DNA from: Terribium retamae
GTDB taxonomy: Bacteria > Pseudomonadota > Alphaproteobacteria > Rhizobiales > Rhizobiaceae
NCBI RefSeq assembly: GCF_022347545.1
Contig: NZ_JAKREW010000003.1
Coordinates: 124,001-188,000, forward strand
Direction of reading: 5' to 3'
Length of the DNA: 64,000 bases
The notes beneath the pieces are model-generated. The model was not told where the DNA came from and searched no databases. It was given only the letters and a program-made list of their open reading frames with translations. Position numbers and translations under genes: made by a program. Shown here piece after piece: positions 38,318 to 45,496 of this stretch. Within the stretch, counting starts at the first letter, position 1. Each line of letters begins with the position of its first letter.

Positions 38318-39763
38318 ATGTCCCAAGAACAGGAAACAGGCTGGGGTGCTTTGCTCTCCGGCTCGAACGCCGTCCGCACTCTGGCCCTTGCCGGCGGCGT
38401 CGCGCTTCATGCCATCAACGTCTATGTCGCCACCACCATTCTGCCATCGGTGGTCAAGGATATTGGCGGTATCGATTATTATGCGTGGAACACCACGATA
38501 TTCGTCGCCACTTCCATCCTGGGTTCAGCCCTTTCGGCAAAACTGCTTGGAATCGCTGGACCGCGCGGTGCCTATCTGGTCGCGGCTCTGATCTTTGCCG
38601 TTGGCACATTGTTCTGCGGTTTTGCGCCGTCCATGCCGGCGTTGCTCGCCGGTCGTGCCGTGCAAGGTTTCGGTGGCGGATTCCTTTTTGCGCTTTCCTA
38701 CGCGATGATCCGCATCGTGTTCCCCGAAACGCTTTGGCCGCGTGCCATGGGGTTGGTGTCGGGCATGTGGGGCGTCGCAACGTTGGTCGGCCCGGCCATC
38801 GGCGGCATCTTTGCTGAATACGGCGTCTGGCGGGCGGCCTTCTGGTCGCTGGCGCCGATCGCCATCCTGTTTGCCGTGCTGGCCACCGCCGTTCTGCCGG
38901 GCCAAAACCCTGACAAGAATGAACGCACGACGGTGCCTGTCCTGCAGCTGGCACTCCTACTTGCCGCCGTGCTTGCGGTCTCGGCTGGCAGCGTGTTGTC
39001 CGATCCAGTTTTCAATCTCTTCGGTCTCGGTGCTGCGGTCGTGTTGGTTGCGTTGCTGATCGGGGTCGAAAGCCGCGCGCGCAGTCGGCTTCTGCCGCGT
39101 GGTTCGTTTCGTCCCTCCACGGCTCTTGGCGCGCTCTTTGCCACGATGGCACTGCTCGGCGTGACTGTGACCGGGTCTGAAATCTTTATCCCGCTGTTCC
39201 TGCAGGTATTGTACGAGCAGACCCCGCTGATAGCCGGGTATCTGGCAGCCATCATGTCGGCCGGCTGGACGCTTGGCTCGATCTGGAGTTCGGGCGCCCA
39301 GGGCAAGGGCATTGACCGAGCGATCTTCTCGGCACCTATGCTCAGTTTCCTGGGTATGGCGGCTCTTGCTGTGCTGTTTCCGCTCGGCAAGGGTCAGGAC
39401 TGGCTGTTGCTCGCGCCAATCTGTGTTGCCTTTGGTGCGATAGGACTCGGTGTCGGCATTGCTTGGCCGCATATCCTGACACGCATCTTCAAGGCTGCAC
39501 CGGAGGATGAACAGGACATCACGTCGGCGTCCATTTCCACCGTCACATTGTTCGCCACGGCATTCGGTGCTGCGCTTGCCGGCATGGTCGCCAACCTCGG
39601 CGGCTTGCTCGACCCGGGTGGTGTGGTGGGCACGGCGAATGCTTCACGCTGGCTGTTTGGCCTGTTCGCGCTGGCGCCGCTTACCTGCTTCATCACAGTC
39701 CGTCAGGTCGCTCGTACATGCCCTGTGAAGACGGCGATCGTGGCGGAACCGGAGGCGGCCTGA
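38318..39763 (+). CDS. MFS exporter, DHA2-like (14-helix) family
   Basis: A transporter of about 481 residues, long enough for fourteen helices. The motif GRAVQGFGGGFLFALSYAMI is motif C-like for drug:H+ antiporters, and VATTILPSVVKDIGGIDYYA at the N-terminus is typical of the EmrB/QacA group. It is read from the ATG at 38318 with AAGGAT upstream; the frame continues upstream to 38225 only by crossing the regulator's start. Divergence from the cysteine-bearing regulator suggests inducible export of a toxic compound. A strong terminator follows. Confidence 0.85.
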   Translation: MSQEQETGWGALLSGSNAVRTLALAGGVALHAINVYVATTILPSVVKDIGGIDYYAWNTTIFVATSILGSALSAKLLGIAGPRGAYLVAALIFAVGTLFCGFAPSMPALLAGRAVQGFGGGFLFALSYAMIRIVFPETLWPRAMGLVSGMWGVATLVGPAIGGIFAEYGVWRAAFWSLAPIAILFAVLATAVLPGQNPDKNERTTVPVLQLALLLAAVLAVSAGSVLSDPVFNLFGLGAAVVLVALLIGVESRARSRLLPRGSFRPSTALGALFATMALLGVTVTGSEIFIPLFLQVLYEQTPLIAGYLAAIMSAGWTLGSIWSSGAQGKGIDRAIFSAPMLSFLGMAALAVLFPLGKGQDWLLLAPICVAFGAIGLGVGIAWPHILTRIFKAAPEDEQDITSASISTVTLFATAFGAALAGMVANLGGLLDPGGVVGTANASRWLFGLFALAPLTCFITVRQVARTCPVKTAIVAEPEAA

Positions 39764-39785
39764 ACCACCTCGCGCTGAACTTGTT

Positions 39786-39822
39786 AACGCCCGGGCACGC
39801 GACAGCCCGGGCGTTTTCTTTT
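39786..39822 (+). terminator. Terminator of MFS exporter gene
   Basis: AACGCCCGGGC-ACGCGACA-GCCCGGGCGTT, an 11-bp perfect stem at 39786-39815, followed by TTCTTTTT. It is a textbook intrinsic terminator. Confidence 0.9.
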
Positions 39823-39832
39823 TGGTAATGTT

Positions 39833-39852
39833 GCAATGCAGCAAAGCATTGC
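39833..39852. promoter_or_regulatory. Palindrome upstream of DUF1127 gene
   Basis: GCAATGC-AGCAAA-GCATTGC (39833-39852) has 7-bp perfect arms and sits about 90 bases before the DUF1127 start. The surrounding TTGCAATGC and CATGCAA give it a LysR-like T-N11-A character. DUF1127 genes in Brucella are known targets of the LysR-type regulator VtlR, so a comparable control is possible but unproven. Confidence 0.45.
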
Positions 39853-39937
39853 TGCCATGCAAAAGCGTCTGTTCAACAAATGAGCAGGAATGCCTATTTG
39901 AGCGGCATACAGAGATTGTGAAACTTAGGAGGGACAG

Positions 39938-40078
39938 ATGAACCTGATCCGCAGCTACAAGAATTGGCGCCGTTATAACCAGACCGTTCGTGAACTGAGC
40001 CGTCTCAACAACCGCGAACTGGATGACCTCGGCATCAGCCGCTCTGACATCGAGAGGGTCGCTCGCGCGGCCATCTAA
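39938..40078 (+). CDS. DUF1127 small protein, copy 1
   Basis: A 46-residue basic protein, MNLIRSYKNWRRYNQTVREL then SRLNNRELDDLGISRSDIER and VARAAI. The motif LSRLxxRELDDLGIxRSDI is the DUF1127 signature. Long DUF1127 members are known to help RNA decay, phosphate or arginine uptake and stress fitness in alphaproteobacteria. It is preceded by TTAGGAGGGACAG, a strong ribosome binding site, and followed by two terminators. It was too short for length-limited gene calls. Confidence 0.9.
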   Translation: MNLIRSYKNWRRYNQTVRELSRLNNRELDDLGISRSDIERVARAAI

Positions 40079-40124
40079 GCAGAGCCGACGCCTGGCGCGA
40101 TTTATCAGCGCCGCCGGTTCCAAG

Positions 40125-40155
40125 CCCGCTGGACCCCGTCCGGCGGGTTTTGTTT
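40125..40155 (+). terminator. Terminator of DUF1127 gene
   Basis: CCCGCTGGA-CCCCG-TCCGGCGGG (40125-40147), a 9-bp stem with one G-T pair, followed by TTTTGTTTT. It lies 47 bases after the DUF1127 stop. Confidence 0.85.
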
Positions 40156-40191
40156 TCAGGTGGCCTTCTTCGGCCTCCAAAACCCACAACG

Positions 40192-40228
40192 AAAATGGCC
40201 ACGGCGGTGATGCCGTGGCCATTTTTTT
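40192..40228. terminator. Bidirectional terminator between DUF1127 and phytase-like gene
   Basis: AAAATGGCCACGGC-GGTGAT-GCCGTGGCCATTTT is a perfect 14-bp stem (40192-40225) followed by TTT on the plus strand; the A-run on the left gives T-run on the minus strand. It serves the convergent phytase-like gene, whose stop is at 40329, as well as the DUF1127 transcript. Confidence 0.88.
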
Positions 40229-40328
40229 GCTCGGGGGAGGTCACCCGGGGCAGGGAGCTCAGGCGGTTCACCGTTCTACGGAAACGGAGCCCCGCTTTAT
40301 CAGTTCGACGCAATTCCGGACGAAAAAC

Positions 40329-42530
40329 TCAGTTCGTCTTGACGCTGTTGCCGAGATTCAGGAACAGGGTTTCGCCGGAGGAGTCGTCAACGCCATCATT
40401 GTCGGTCACGACATAGGCATTGCCCTGTTTGTCGATGGTGAAGCCTTCAACCTTGTCGACGACAAAACCGTTGGTGGCCGATTTCAGATCGGACACCAGG
40501 TCACGCACCAGGGTCTTTTCGACGACCGGCAGTTCGCCGCCGAGTTTTGCTGGCTTGAAGCCGTCGAGCGCCACGCTGTAGATGCGCTTCACCTTGGCTT
40601 CGGAGCCAATGAGATTGTCGCGTTCGATGACATAGAGCTTACCGTCATGGGCCGTGATCTCCGAAAGGCCCATCCAGCCTTTGTCCGCCTTCTCCAAAGG
40701 ATAGCGCACGGCCGACCATTCCTTGGCCTTCGGCTTGTAGGCGAGCAGCTTTACCTGGCCTTTCGGATCGTCCTTCCATTCGCGCTGGACAGCCGCGACC
40801 AAGGTAAGGTCGTCACCCTCGCCGATGGCGGTAATGCCTTCAAGGCCGAAGCGGGTTTCGTTGGCCAGCAGTTCCGCAGGGAAGGCGATCTCCTGCTTGA
40901 TCTCGCCCTTTTCGTCGACACGGTAGATGGCATGCGGCACCAGCTTTTCACTGTTGCCTTCCGAGGCCAGCCAGAAGCCGCCCTTGCCGTCCGGCGCAAT
41001 CCCTTCGAGGTCGAGCTTCTGGGCCGGATTGCCGTTGCGGGTGACGACGATTTTGCCGGTGATCTTCGCTGGCGTCTGCGTGGCGTCGATCGTGTAGATC
41101 GCCGCCTGGTTGCCATAAACTGAATCGGAGACTGCATAGAGCTTGCCGGCTGTTTCCGGATCTGCAGCGAGGCCGGACAGTGCGCCCCAGCCCAGCGGCA
41201 CCCCCTTGTCGGTCAAGTCCGCGGTGATCATCGGATAGGCTGGCTTGCCCTCGGCACGTTCGAAAACCATCACATGCGAGCGGGCGAGACCGTCTTCGCC
41301 GAGGTCGGTTTCATTGGCTGTGACGAAAAGATTGCGCGCCGGGATCGCAAGCAGCCCTTCAGGGCCGACGCCGGATGGCAGGGCCTGCAGGAATTTCGGC
41401 TGGGTTCCGCTGTCCTGGTATACGCCGACGAGGGAGGCGCGTTCGGAGCCGACGAACAGCAGTTTGCGGTCGCCGTAAGTGCCAACCTCGACGCCCTCCG
41501 GCTCGATGCCCTTCTTGTTGCGCTGTTCGGGGTAGTGGCCAAGATTGGCTGCCTCATATTCGAAGCTCGAGCCGGATTCGTAAAGCACTTCGCCCTTCTT
41601 CGAGAAGATGGTAAAGCCGCGCGACCCGCCCTTCCAGTCGCCCTCGTTGGCAGTGACAAGGCGGTCGTTGTCGAGCCATTTCACCGCATCGGGTTCGCGC
41701 TTCTGGTTCTCGACCTTGCCGGCGAAGTTGAAGGCGCCGTCCTTCTTGGTGTCGACATTTTCAAGCGTGACCGAGCCTGCCGAGAAATGCGAGACGAGCT
41801 TGGCGGTGGCCGCGTCGACGATGACGATATGGTTGTTCTCCTGCAGTGTCAGCGCGATCTCGCCGGCTTCGTTAAAAGCAACGAACTCCGGCTCCGCGTC
41901 TTCCGGCGCGATCTCGGAAAGGCCCGTGACGTCCACGGTCTTGATGCCGGCACAGTCCGGCACGCCGGCCGCAACCGGCACGATCTTGAGATTGCCGGAA
42001 GGCAGCTGCGGCAGGGCGCCTTCATTGATCTCCTCGTCGCGCTCATTCTCGATGGCGACCGCCAGGAACTTGCCATCCTTGCTCAACGCCACGGAATCGG
42101 GCTGGCCGCCGAGGTCGCAGCTTGCCTCGATCTTCTTCGAGGCGATGTCGATGACCGTCAGGTTGCCCGACGGCTCGGCCTTGCTCTTGGAGGTGTTCAC
42201 GCCAGCCAGAACCTTGCCACCGGCGACGGTGACGGAAGTGGGCTCGCCGTCGATCTTGACGAGGCCGCCGGCCCTTGGCGTTTTCGGATCGGTGATGTCG
42301 ACGAAGCCGACGGCGCCATAGGGGCTGTCGGAATAGACCAGCGTCTTGCCATCTTCGGTCGCAGTGATGATTTCAGCCGACGTCTGCGTCTTCTTGTCGG
42401 CATCGGGGGGCAAGTTTTCGGTGACGGCAAAGGTCGCGATGCGGTTGAAGACCTGGTCTGCATGCGCGGGCAGGGCAGCCGAGGCGGCGAGCGCCGTGGT
42501 CAGCGCCAGAAGAACGGAGGAGCGGGGCAT
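40329..42530 (-). CDS. Secreted phytase-like esterase with N-terminal beta-propeller
   Basis: A large exported protein of 733 residues. The signal peptide ends after PAHA (residue 24). The N-terminal half (residues about 30-340) contains repeated blades of the YVTN/beta-propeller kind, with segments such as SGNLTVIDIASKKIEASCDL and GQPDSVALSKDGKFLAVAIE. The C-terminal part from about residue 430 matches the esterase-like phytase domain (DLEGIAPDGKGGFWLASEGN, then LEGITAIGEGDDLTLVAAVQ). The activity on phytate or phosphoester is inferred from family. The gene stands alone, and a terminator is shared with the DUF1127 gene. Whether the halves work on one substrate is unknown. Confidence 0.8.
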   Translation of the reverse strand: MPRSSVLLALTTALAASAALPAHADQVFNRIATFAVTENLPPDADKKTQTSAEIITATEDGKTLVYSDSPYGAVGFVDITDPKTPRAGGLVKIDGEPTSVTVAGGKVLAGVNTSKSKAEPSGNLTVIDIASKKIEASCDLGGQPDSVALSKDGKFLAVAIENERDEEINEGALPQLPSGNLKIVPVAAGVPDCAGIKTVDVTGLSEIAPEDAEPEFVAFNEAGEIALTLQENNHIVIVDAATAKLVSHFSAGSVTLENVDTKKDGAFNFAGKVENQKREPDAVKWLDNDRLVTANEGDWKGGSRGFTIFSKKGEVLYESGSSFEYEAANLGHYPEQRNKKGIEPEGVEVGTYGDRKLLFVGSERASLVGVYQDSGTQPKFLQALPSGVGPEGLLAIPARNLFVTANETDLGEDGLARSHVMVFERAEGKPAYPMITADLTDKGVPLGWGALSGLAADPETAGKLYAVSDSVYGNQAAIYTIDATQTPAKITGKIVVTRNGNPAQKLDLEGIAPDGKGGFWLASEGNSEKLVPHAIYRVDEKGEIKQEIAFPAELLANETRFGLEGITAIGEGDDLTLVAAVQREWKDDPKGQVKLLAYKPKAKEWSAVRYPLEKADKGWMGLSEITAHDGKLYVIERDNLIGSEAKVKRIYSVALDGFKPAKLGGELPVVEKTLVRDLVSDLKSATNGFVVDKVEGFTIDKQGNAYVVTDNDGVDDSSGETLFLNLGNSVKTN

Positions 42531-42675
42531 CGGTGATCTCTCGGAGAGCGTGGAAACCGTTCTCCCATGAGCGAGCTACATTTCAGTGGCATGACGGAAA
42601 CGCGACGCTTTGATGACAATCGAAGCCAGCGTTGCTCGGCCATAGGTTGTGATTTCCCAACGCTCCCTAAAAACG

Positions 42676-42704
42676 TTGCGATCGGACCCGTTAACCGCTA
42701 TATA
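42676..42704 (+). promoter_or_regulatory. Sigma-70-type promoter of trcR
   Basis: TTGCGA (42676-42681) and TATATA (42699-42704) with a 17-base spacer stand 78 bases before the trcR start. The spacing and the -10 match are very good for a housekeeping promoter. The GTTAAC in the spacer resembles half of a CtrA site, which is only a hint. Confidence 0.6.
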
Positions 42705-42781
42705 CGGCGCGATTTCCCTTACTGGTGGCCTCAAACCACCGCCCGCGCGGGAACGCGGGCGAACGAGAAGGATTTTCCAAA

Positions 42782-43474
42782 ATGGCCAACACGCTTCTGA
42801 TGCCCAAGGCGACCGCAGTCTGGCTCGTCGACAACACCGCCCTTTCCTTCGACCAGATCGCGCAGTTCTGCTCGCTGCATCCGCTCGAGGTTAAGGCGAT
42901 CGCAGACGGCGAATCGGCGCAGGGCATCAAGGGCATGGACCCGATCATCACCGGCCAACTCACCCGCGATGAGATCGCACGCGCCGAGAAGGATCCGAAC
43001 CATCGCCTGAAGTTGTCGGAACCGAAGGTGCGGGTGCCGGAATCCAAGCGCAAAGGCCCACGCTACACGCCGCTCTCCAAGCGCCAGGATCGCCCGAACG
43101 CCATTCTCTGGCTGGTGCGCAACCATCCGGAGCTGAAGGATGCGCAGATATCGCGTCTCGTCGGCACGACCAAGTCGACCATCGAGCAGATCCGTGAGCG
43201 CAAGCACTGGAATTCGGCGAACCTGACGCCGATGGATCCGGTTACGCTTGGTCTGTGCTCGCAGATCGACCTCGACATCGAAGTTCAGCGCGCCTCGCGC
43301 GGCCGCGAGCAGGCGCAGCCGACCGGCGATACCTTGCTGCCCGCCGCCCTCACCGAGCGCCTTACGCCTGAGATCGAGAAGCCGAAAGCCGAAGATGAGG
43401 AACTCGACGCCAACGCCGTCTTCGCCAAGCTTTCGGCGCTGAAGGGCAAGACAGACGACGAAGACGAAGAGTAA
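42782..43474 (+). CDS. trcR: TrcR-type cell-cycle transcriptional regulator (DUF1013)
   Basis: A 230-residue protein of the DUF1013 family, named TrcR after Caulobacter work, where it affects transcription in the cell cycle. It begins MANTLLMPKATAVWLVDNTA and has a helix-turn-helix-like region in LVGTTKSTIEQIRERKHWNS. The C-terminus is acidic (KTDDEDEE). It is nearly universal in alphaproteobacteria and probably essential. It is read from the ATG at 42782 with AAGGA upstream; the frame extends further 5' without support. A single-gene transcript with its own promoter and hairpin is likely. Confidence 0.88.
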   Translation: MANTLLMPKATAVWLVDNTALSFDQIAQFCSLHPLEVKAIADGESAQGIKGMDPIITGQLTRDEIARAEKDPNHRLKLSEPKVRVPESKRKGPRYTPLSKRQDRPNAILWLVRNHPELKDAQISRLVGTTKSTIEQIRERKHWNSANLTPMDPVTLGLCSQIDLDIEVQRASRGREQAQPTGDTLLPAALTERLTPEIEKPKAEDEELDANAVFAKLSALKGKTDDEDEE

Positions 43475-43497
43475 GCGACACACTCTTCGATACCCAT

Positions 43498-43525
43498 CTC
43501 CTGGACCAAGGAGATGGGTTGCTGA
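43498..43525 (+). terminator. Hairpin after trcR
   Basis: ACCCATCTCCT-GGACCA-AGGAGATGGGT, an 11-bp perfect stem, lies 24 bases after the trcR stop. The following TGCTG is not T-rich, so termination is likely but incomplete. Confidence 0.65.
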
Positions 43526-43558
43526 CCAATGCGCGTCGCGATCTATCAGCTTCGCGCC

Positions 43559-43629
43559 TAACGCATTAGGTCTTTGATTTTACACATGTCGCTACCGCAA
43601 AACCGCTGCCCACTTTTGCGCGACGTGCT
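43559..43629. repeat. Dispersed rhizobial repeat, copy B (inverted)
   Basis: Read on the minus strand, GTCGCGCAAAAGTGGGCAGC followed by GGTTTTGCGGTAGCGACATG and TGTAAAATCAAAGACCTAAT matches copy A at 18394-18463 in its core: AAAAG-G-GCAGCGGTTTT, then GTAAAA-CAAAGA-CTA. It abuts the stop codon of the WYL regulator gene (43630). The inner inverted repeat GTCGC/GCGAC preserves a hairpin although the arm sequence differs from copy A, which indicates compensatory change. Confidence 0.8.
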
Positions 43630-44346
43630 TCACGCACCCCTTGCTGTCGGGCCCATGCCATAGGCCTCGCTGCGTTCGACGGCCCGGTAGAAGTCGGCAA
43701 GCTGTTTGCCGCGCTCGGGTTTGAATATCCGTCCGGCGATGTTCAGCGACGCGATGCGGTCGATGCGGAAAGCGCGGAAATCGTCCCGCATCTCGCACCA
43801 GGCAACCAGCGTCCAGACCTTGCCCCAGAACCACAGGCCAAGCGGACGCACGTCGCGCGCGGTGCTGCGTCCGGCCTCGTCATTGTAGTCGATGGTCAGC
43901 ACCTGCCGCTTCTCGATCGAACGTTCGATCTGGTCGATCGCCTCGCGCGCGGCATCGCTCACCACCCACATCGGCGTATGAATTTCGGTGCGGGCAATAC
44001 GATCCTTCTCGGTTTCGGGCAGCACGGCGCCGATCTTCACCAAAGCCTCGTCGGCCGCACGTGCCATGGTGGCGCCGCCAAAGGCGCGCACCATGCGGGC
44101 ACCGGCTACCAGGGCCACGATCTCGTCACGGGTGAACATCAGCGGCGGAAGGTCGAACCCCTCGCGCATCATATAGCCCACGCCCGCCTCGCCATCGATC
44201 GGCACGCCGGTCGACTGCAGGTCGGCGATGTCGCGATAGATGGTACGCTCGGACACTTCGAGCCACGCGCCAAGCTTCTGTGCGGTGACCAACCGGCCGC
44301 CACGCAAATGCTGGACGATCTGAAAAAGCCTGTCGGCACGTCGCAT
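43630..44346 (-). CDS. WYL-domain HTH regulator (YafY/DeoR-like)
   Basis: A 238-residue regulator. The N-terminal winged helix is LFQIVQHLRGGRLVTAQKLG with ERTIYRDIADLQSTG, the YafY form. The WYL domain (about residues 135-200) has VLTIDYNDEAGRST and LGLWFWGKVWTLVAWCEMR, followed by a C-terminal extension. WYL regulators often bind nucleic-acid ligands. Upstream at 44478-44495 lies the dyad CTGACA-N6-TGTCAG, shared with the nearby DUF1127 gene. It follows the DJ-1 gene on the same strand with 145 bases between them. Confidence 0.86.
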   Translation of the reverse strand: MRRADRLFQIVQHLRGGRLVTAQKLGAWLEVSERTIYRDIADLQSTGVPIDGEAGVGYMMREGFDLPPLMFTRDEIVALVAGARMVRAFGGATMARAADEALVKIGAVLPETEKDRIARTEIHTPMWVVSDAAREAIDQIERSIEKRQVLTIDYNDEAGRSTARDVRPLGLWFWGKVWTLVAWCEMRDDFRAFRIDRIASLNIAGRIFKPERGKQLADFYRAVERSEAYGMGPTARGA

Positions 44347-44477
44347 CGTCTTAATCCCTTAAGGTTCGAGCCCTTCGCAGTGATACGTCGATCCCGACGC
44401 CGAAGGACAATCGCCTCATCCGATCGAACGAACAGCCGAACGCTGTCGTTGCATTCTGTCAGTATGGCACTGAGCTA

Positions 44478-44495
44478 CTGACAGCATATTGTCAG
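44478..44495. promoter_or_regulatory. CTGACA-N6-TGTCAG dyad upstream of WYL regulator
   Basis: CTGACAGCATATTGTCAG (44478-44495) overlaps the stop of the DJ-1 gene and lies about 130 bases before the WYL start. A further half-site CTGTCAG is at 44456-44462. The same 6-N6-6 arrangement recurs before the DUF1127 gene (45463-45480). The likeliest reader is the WYL protein itself. Confidence 0.6.
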
Positions 44496-45082
44496 GAGCT
44501 TGCACCATATTCCCGTGCGAACAACGCGCGCATCTCGCCCAACTCGGATTGTTTGTCAGGATAGAGCGCGCCGATGAATTCCTTGGCGAAAGTTCCCGGT
44601 GCCGATCCGGGAGCCGATACGATTGCCCCATCTGCCACGGCATGCGGAACGTCGTTGTAGCGCTCGGCGCCCGCATAGGTCGGCAGATGTTGCAGGATCC
44701 AGTCGCGGCCATTGCTGGTATGAGCTTTGCCCCGGAACAGGCCGGCCCGCGCCAGCGCCAGTGTGCCGGCGCAAATGCCGCCGACGACACCGCCGCGTTC
44801 GGCAACAGCGTTCACCAAACCTGAAACGTCGGGCGCCCCATCGCCGGCCCAGACATCAGAGCCGATGACCGCGACCGCATTGAGGTCTGCATTCTCGGTG
44901 CTGTCGATCGAGCGTTGCGGCAGCAATTGGAAGCCGCTCGTCGAAGTGACCGGCCGGCCGTCTGGCGTCAAGGAAATGGCTTCGGCACCGAACCATTCGA
45001 CGGCAGAAGCCGCCAAAAGACCGTATTCCCAATCGGCGAAGCGGTTGATGAAGACAAAACCGATCTTCTTGGTGTCAGCCAC
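44492..45082 (-). CDS. DJ-1/PfpI family protein
   Basis: A 196-residue protein of the glutamine-amidotransferase-like fold. The elbow GGVVGGICAGTLALARAG contains the reactive cysteine, and EWFGAEAISLTPDGRPVTST is usual of the family. Members act as glyoxalase III, chaperones or transcription partners; this one is of the YajL/AraC-linked type without its DNA-binding part. The gene precedes the WYL regulator on the same strand, so the WYL protein might be co-expressed or regulate it. Ligand and reaction are unknown. Confidence 0.83.
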   Translation of the reverse strand: MADTKKIGFVFINRFADWEYGLLAASAVEWFGAEAISLTPDGRPVTSTSGFQLLPQRSIDSTENADLNAVAVIGSDVWAGDGAPDVSGLVNAVAERGGVVGGICAGTLALARAGLFRGKAHTSNGRDWILQHLPTYAGAERYNDVPHAVADGAIVSAPGSAPGTFAKEFIGALYPDKQSELGEMRALFAREYGASS

Positions 45083-45251
45083 GGCGCTCCCTCCTCACTG
45101 CCGGTTTCGCACCCCGGGTACCCTTTGCGAGACCTCAAATGACCGGCACGCGATTCCTGAAAGATATTCCAACTGGAACCCGCGGGCCGGCCATGGTTCC
45201 TTACTTGGGTGCGACAAACTGTCAATCCAAGGGTCTGCCGAAAAAAGTCAA

Positions 45252-45419
45252 TCAGTCTTCACGACGACGCAGACCGGTATACAGGTCAGGCCAGCCGATG
45301 TCGGCGCGGATGTCGGGTGACAGGCTGTTGAGCAGACGTTCGGTGCGGATCTCGTTGCGGATCGTGCGGATCTTGCCGACATAACGATGCAACGAATCGA
45401 TAATAGCGAAACGGTTCAT
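45252..45419 (-). CDS. DUF1127-like small protein, copy 2
   Basis: A 55-residue protein, MNRFAIIDSLHRYVGKIRTI then RNEIRTERLLNSLSPDIRAD and IGWPDLYTGLRRRED. The segment RTERLLNSLSPDIRADIGWP is the DUF1127 pattern, with a longer tail than copy 1. AAGGAGGCTGTC stands before the ATG at 45419. The frame opens 5 codons earlier without a better start. A perfect 9-bp inverted repeat lies 40 bases upstream of the start, the same operator as at the WYL gene. The protein is basic and likely cytosolic; its role is unknown. Confidence 0.85.
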   Translation of the reverse strand: MNRFAIIDSLHRYVGKIRTIRNEIRTERLLNSLSPDIRADIGWPDLYTGLRRRED

Positions 45420-45460
45420 GACAGCCTCCTTCATTTGATGGAGGCATCATCGCATACCCC

Positions 45461-45482
45461 TGCTGACAGCAGTCTGTCAGCA
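45461..45482. promoter_or_regulatory. TGCTGACAG-N4-CTGTCAGCA operator upstream of DUF1127 copy 2
   Basis: A perfect 9-bp inverted repeat, TGCTGACAG-CAGT-CTGTCAGCA (45461-45482), sits about 40 bases before the DUF1127 start and lies between it and prpE, both on the minus strand. It contains CTGACA-N6-TGTCAG, identical in arms and spacing to the site at the WYL regulator gene. Confidence 0.65.
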
Positions 45483-45496
45483 GTCGAGAGCGCCGT

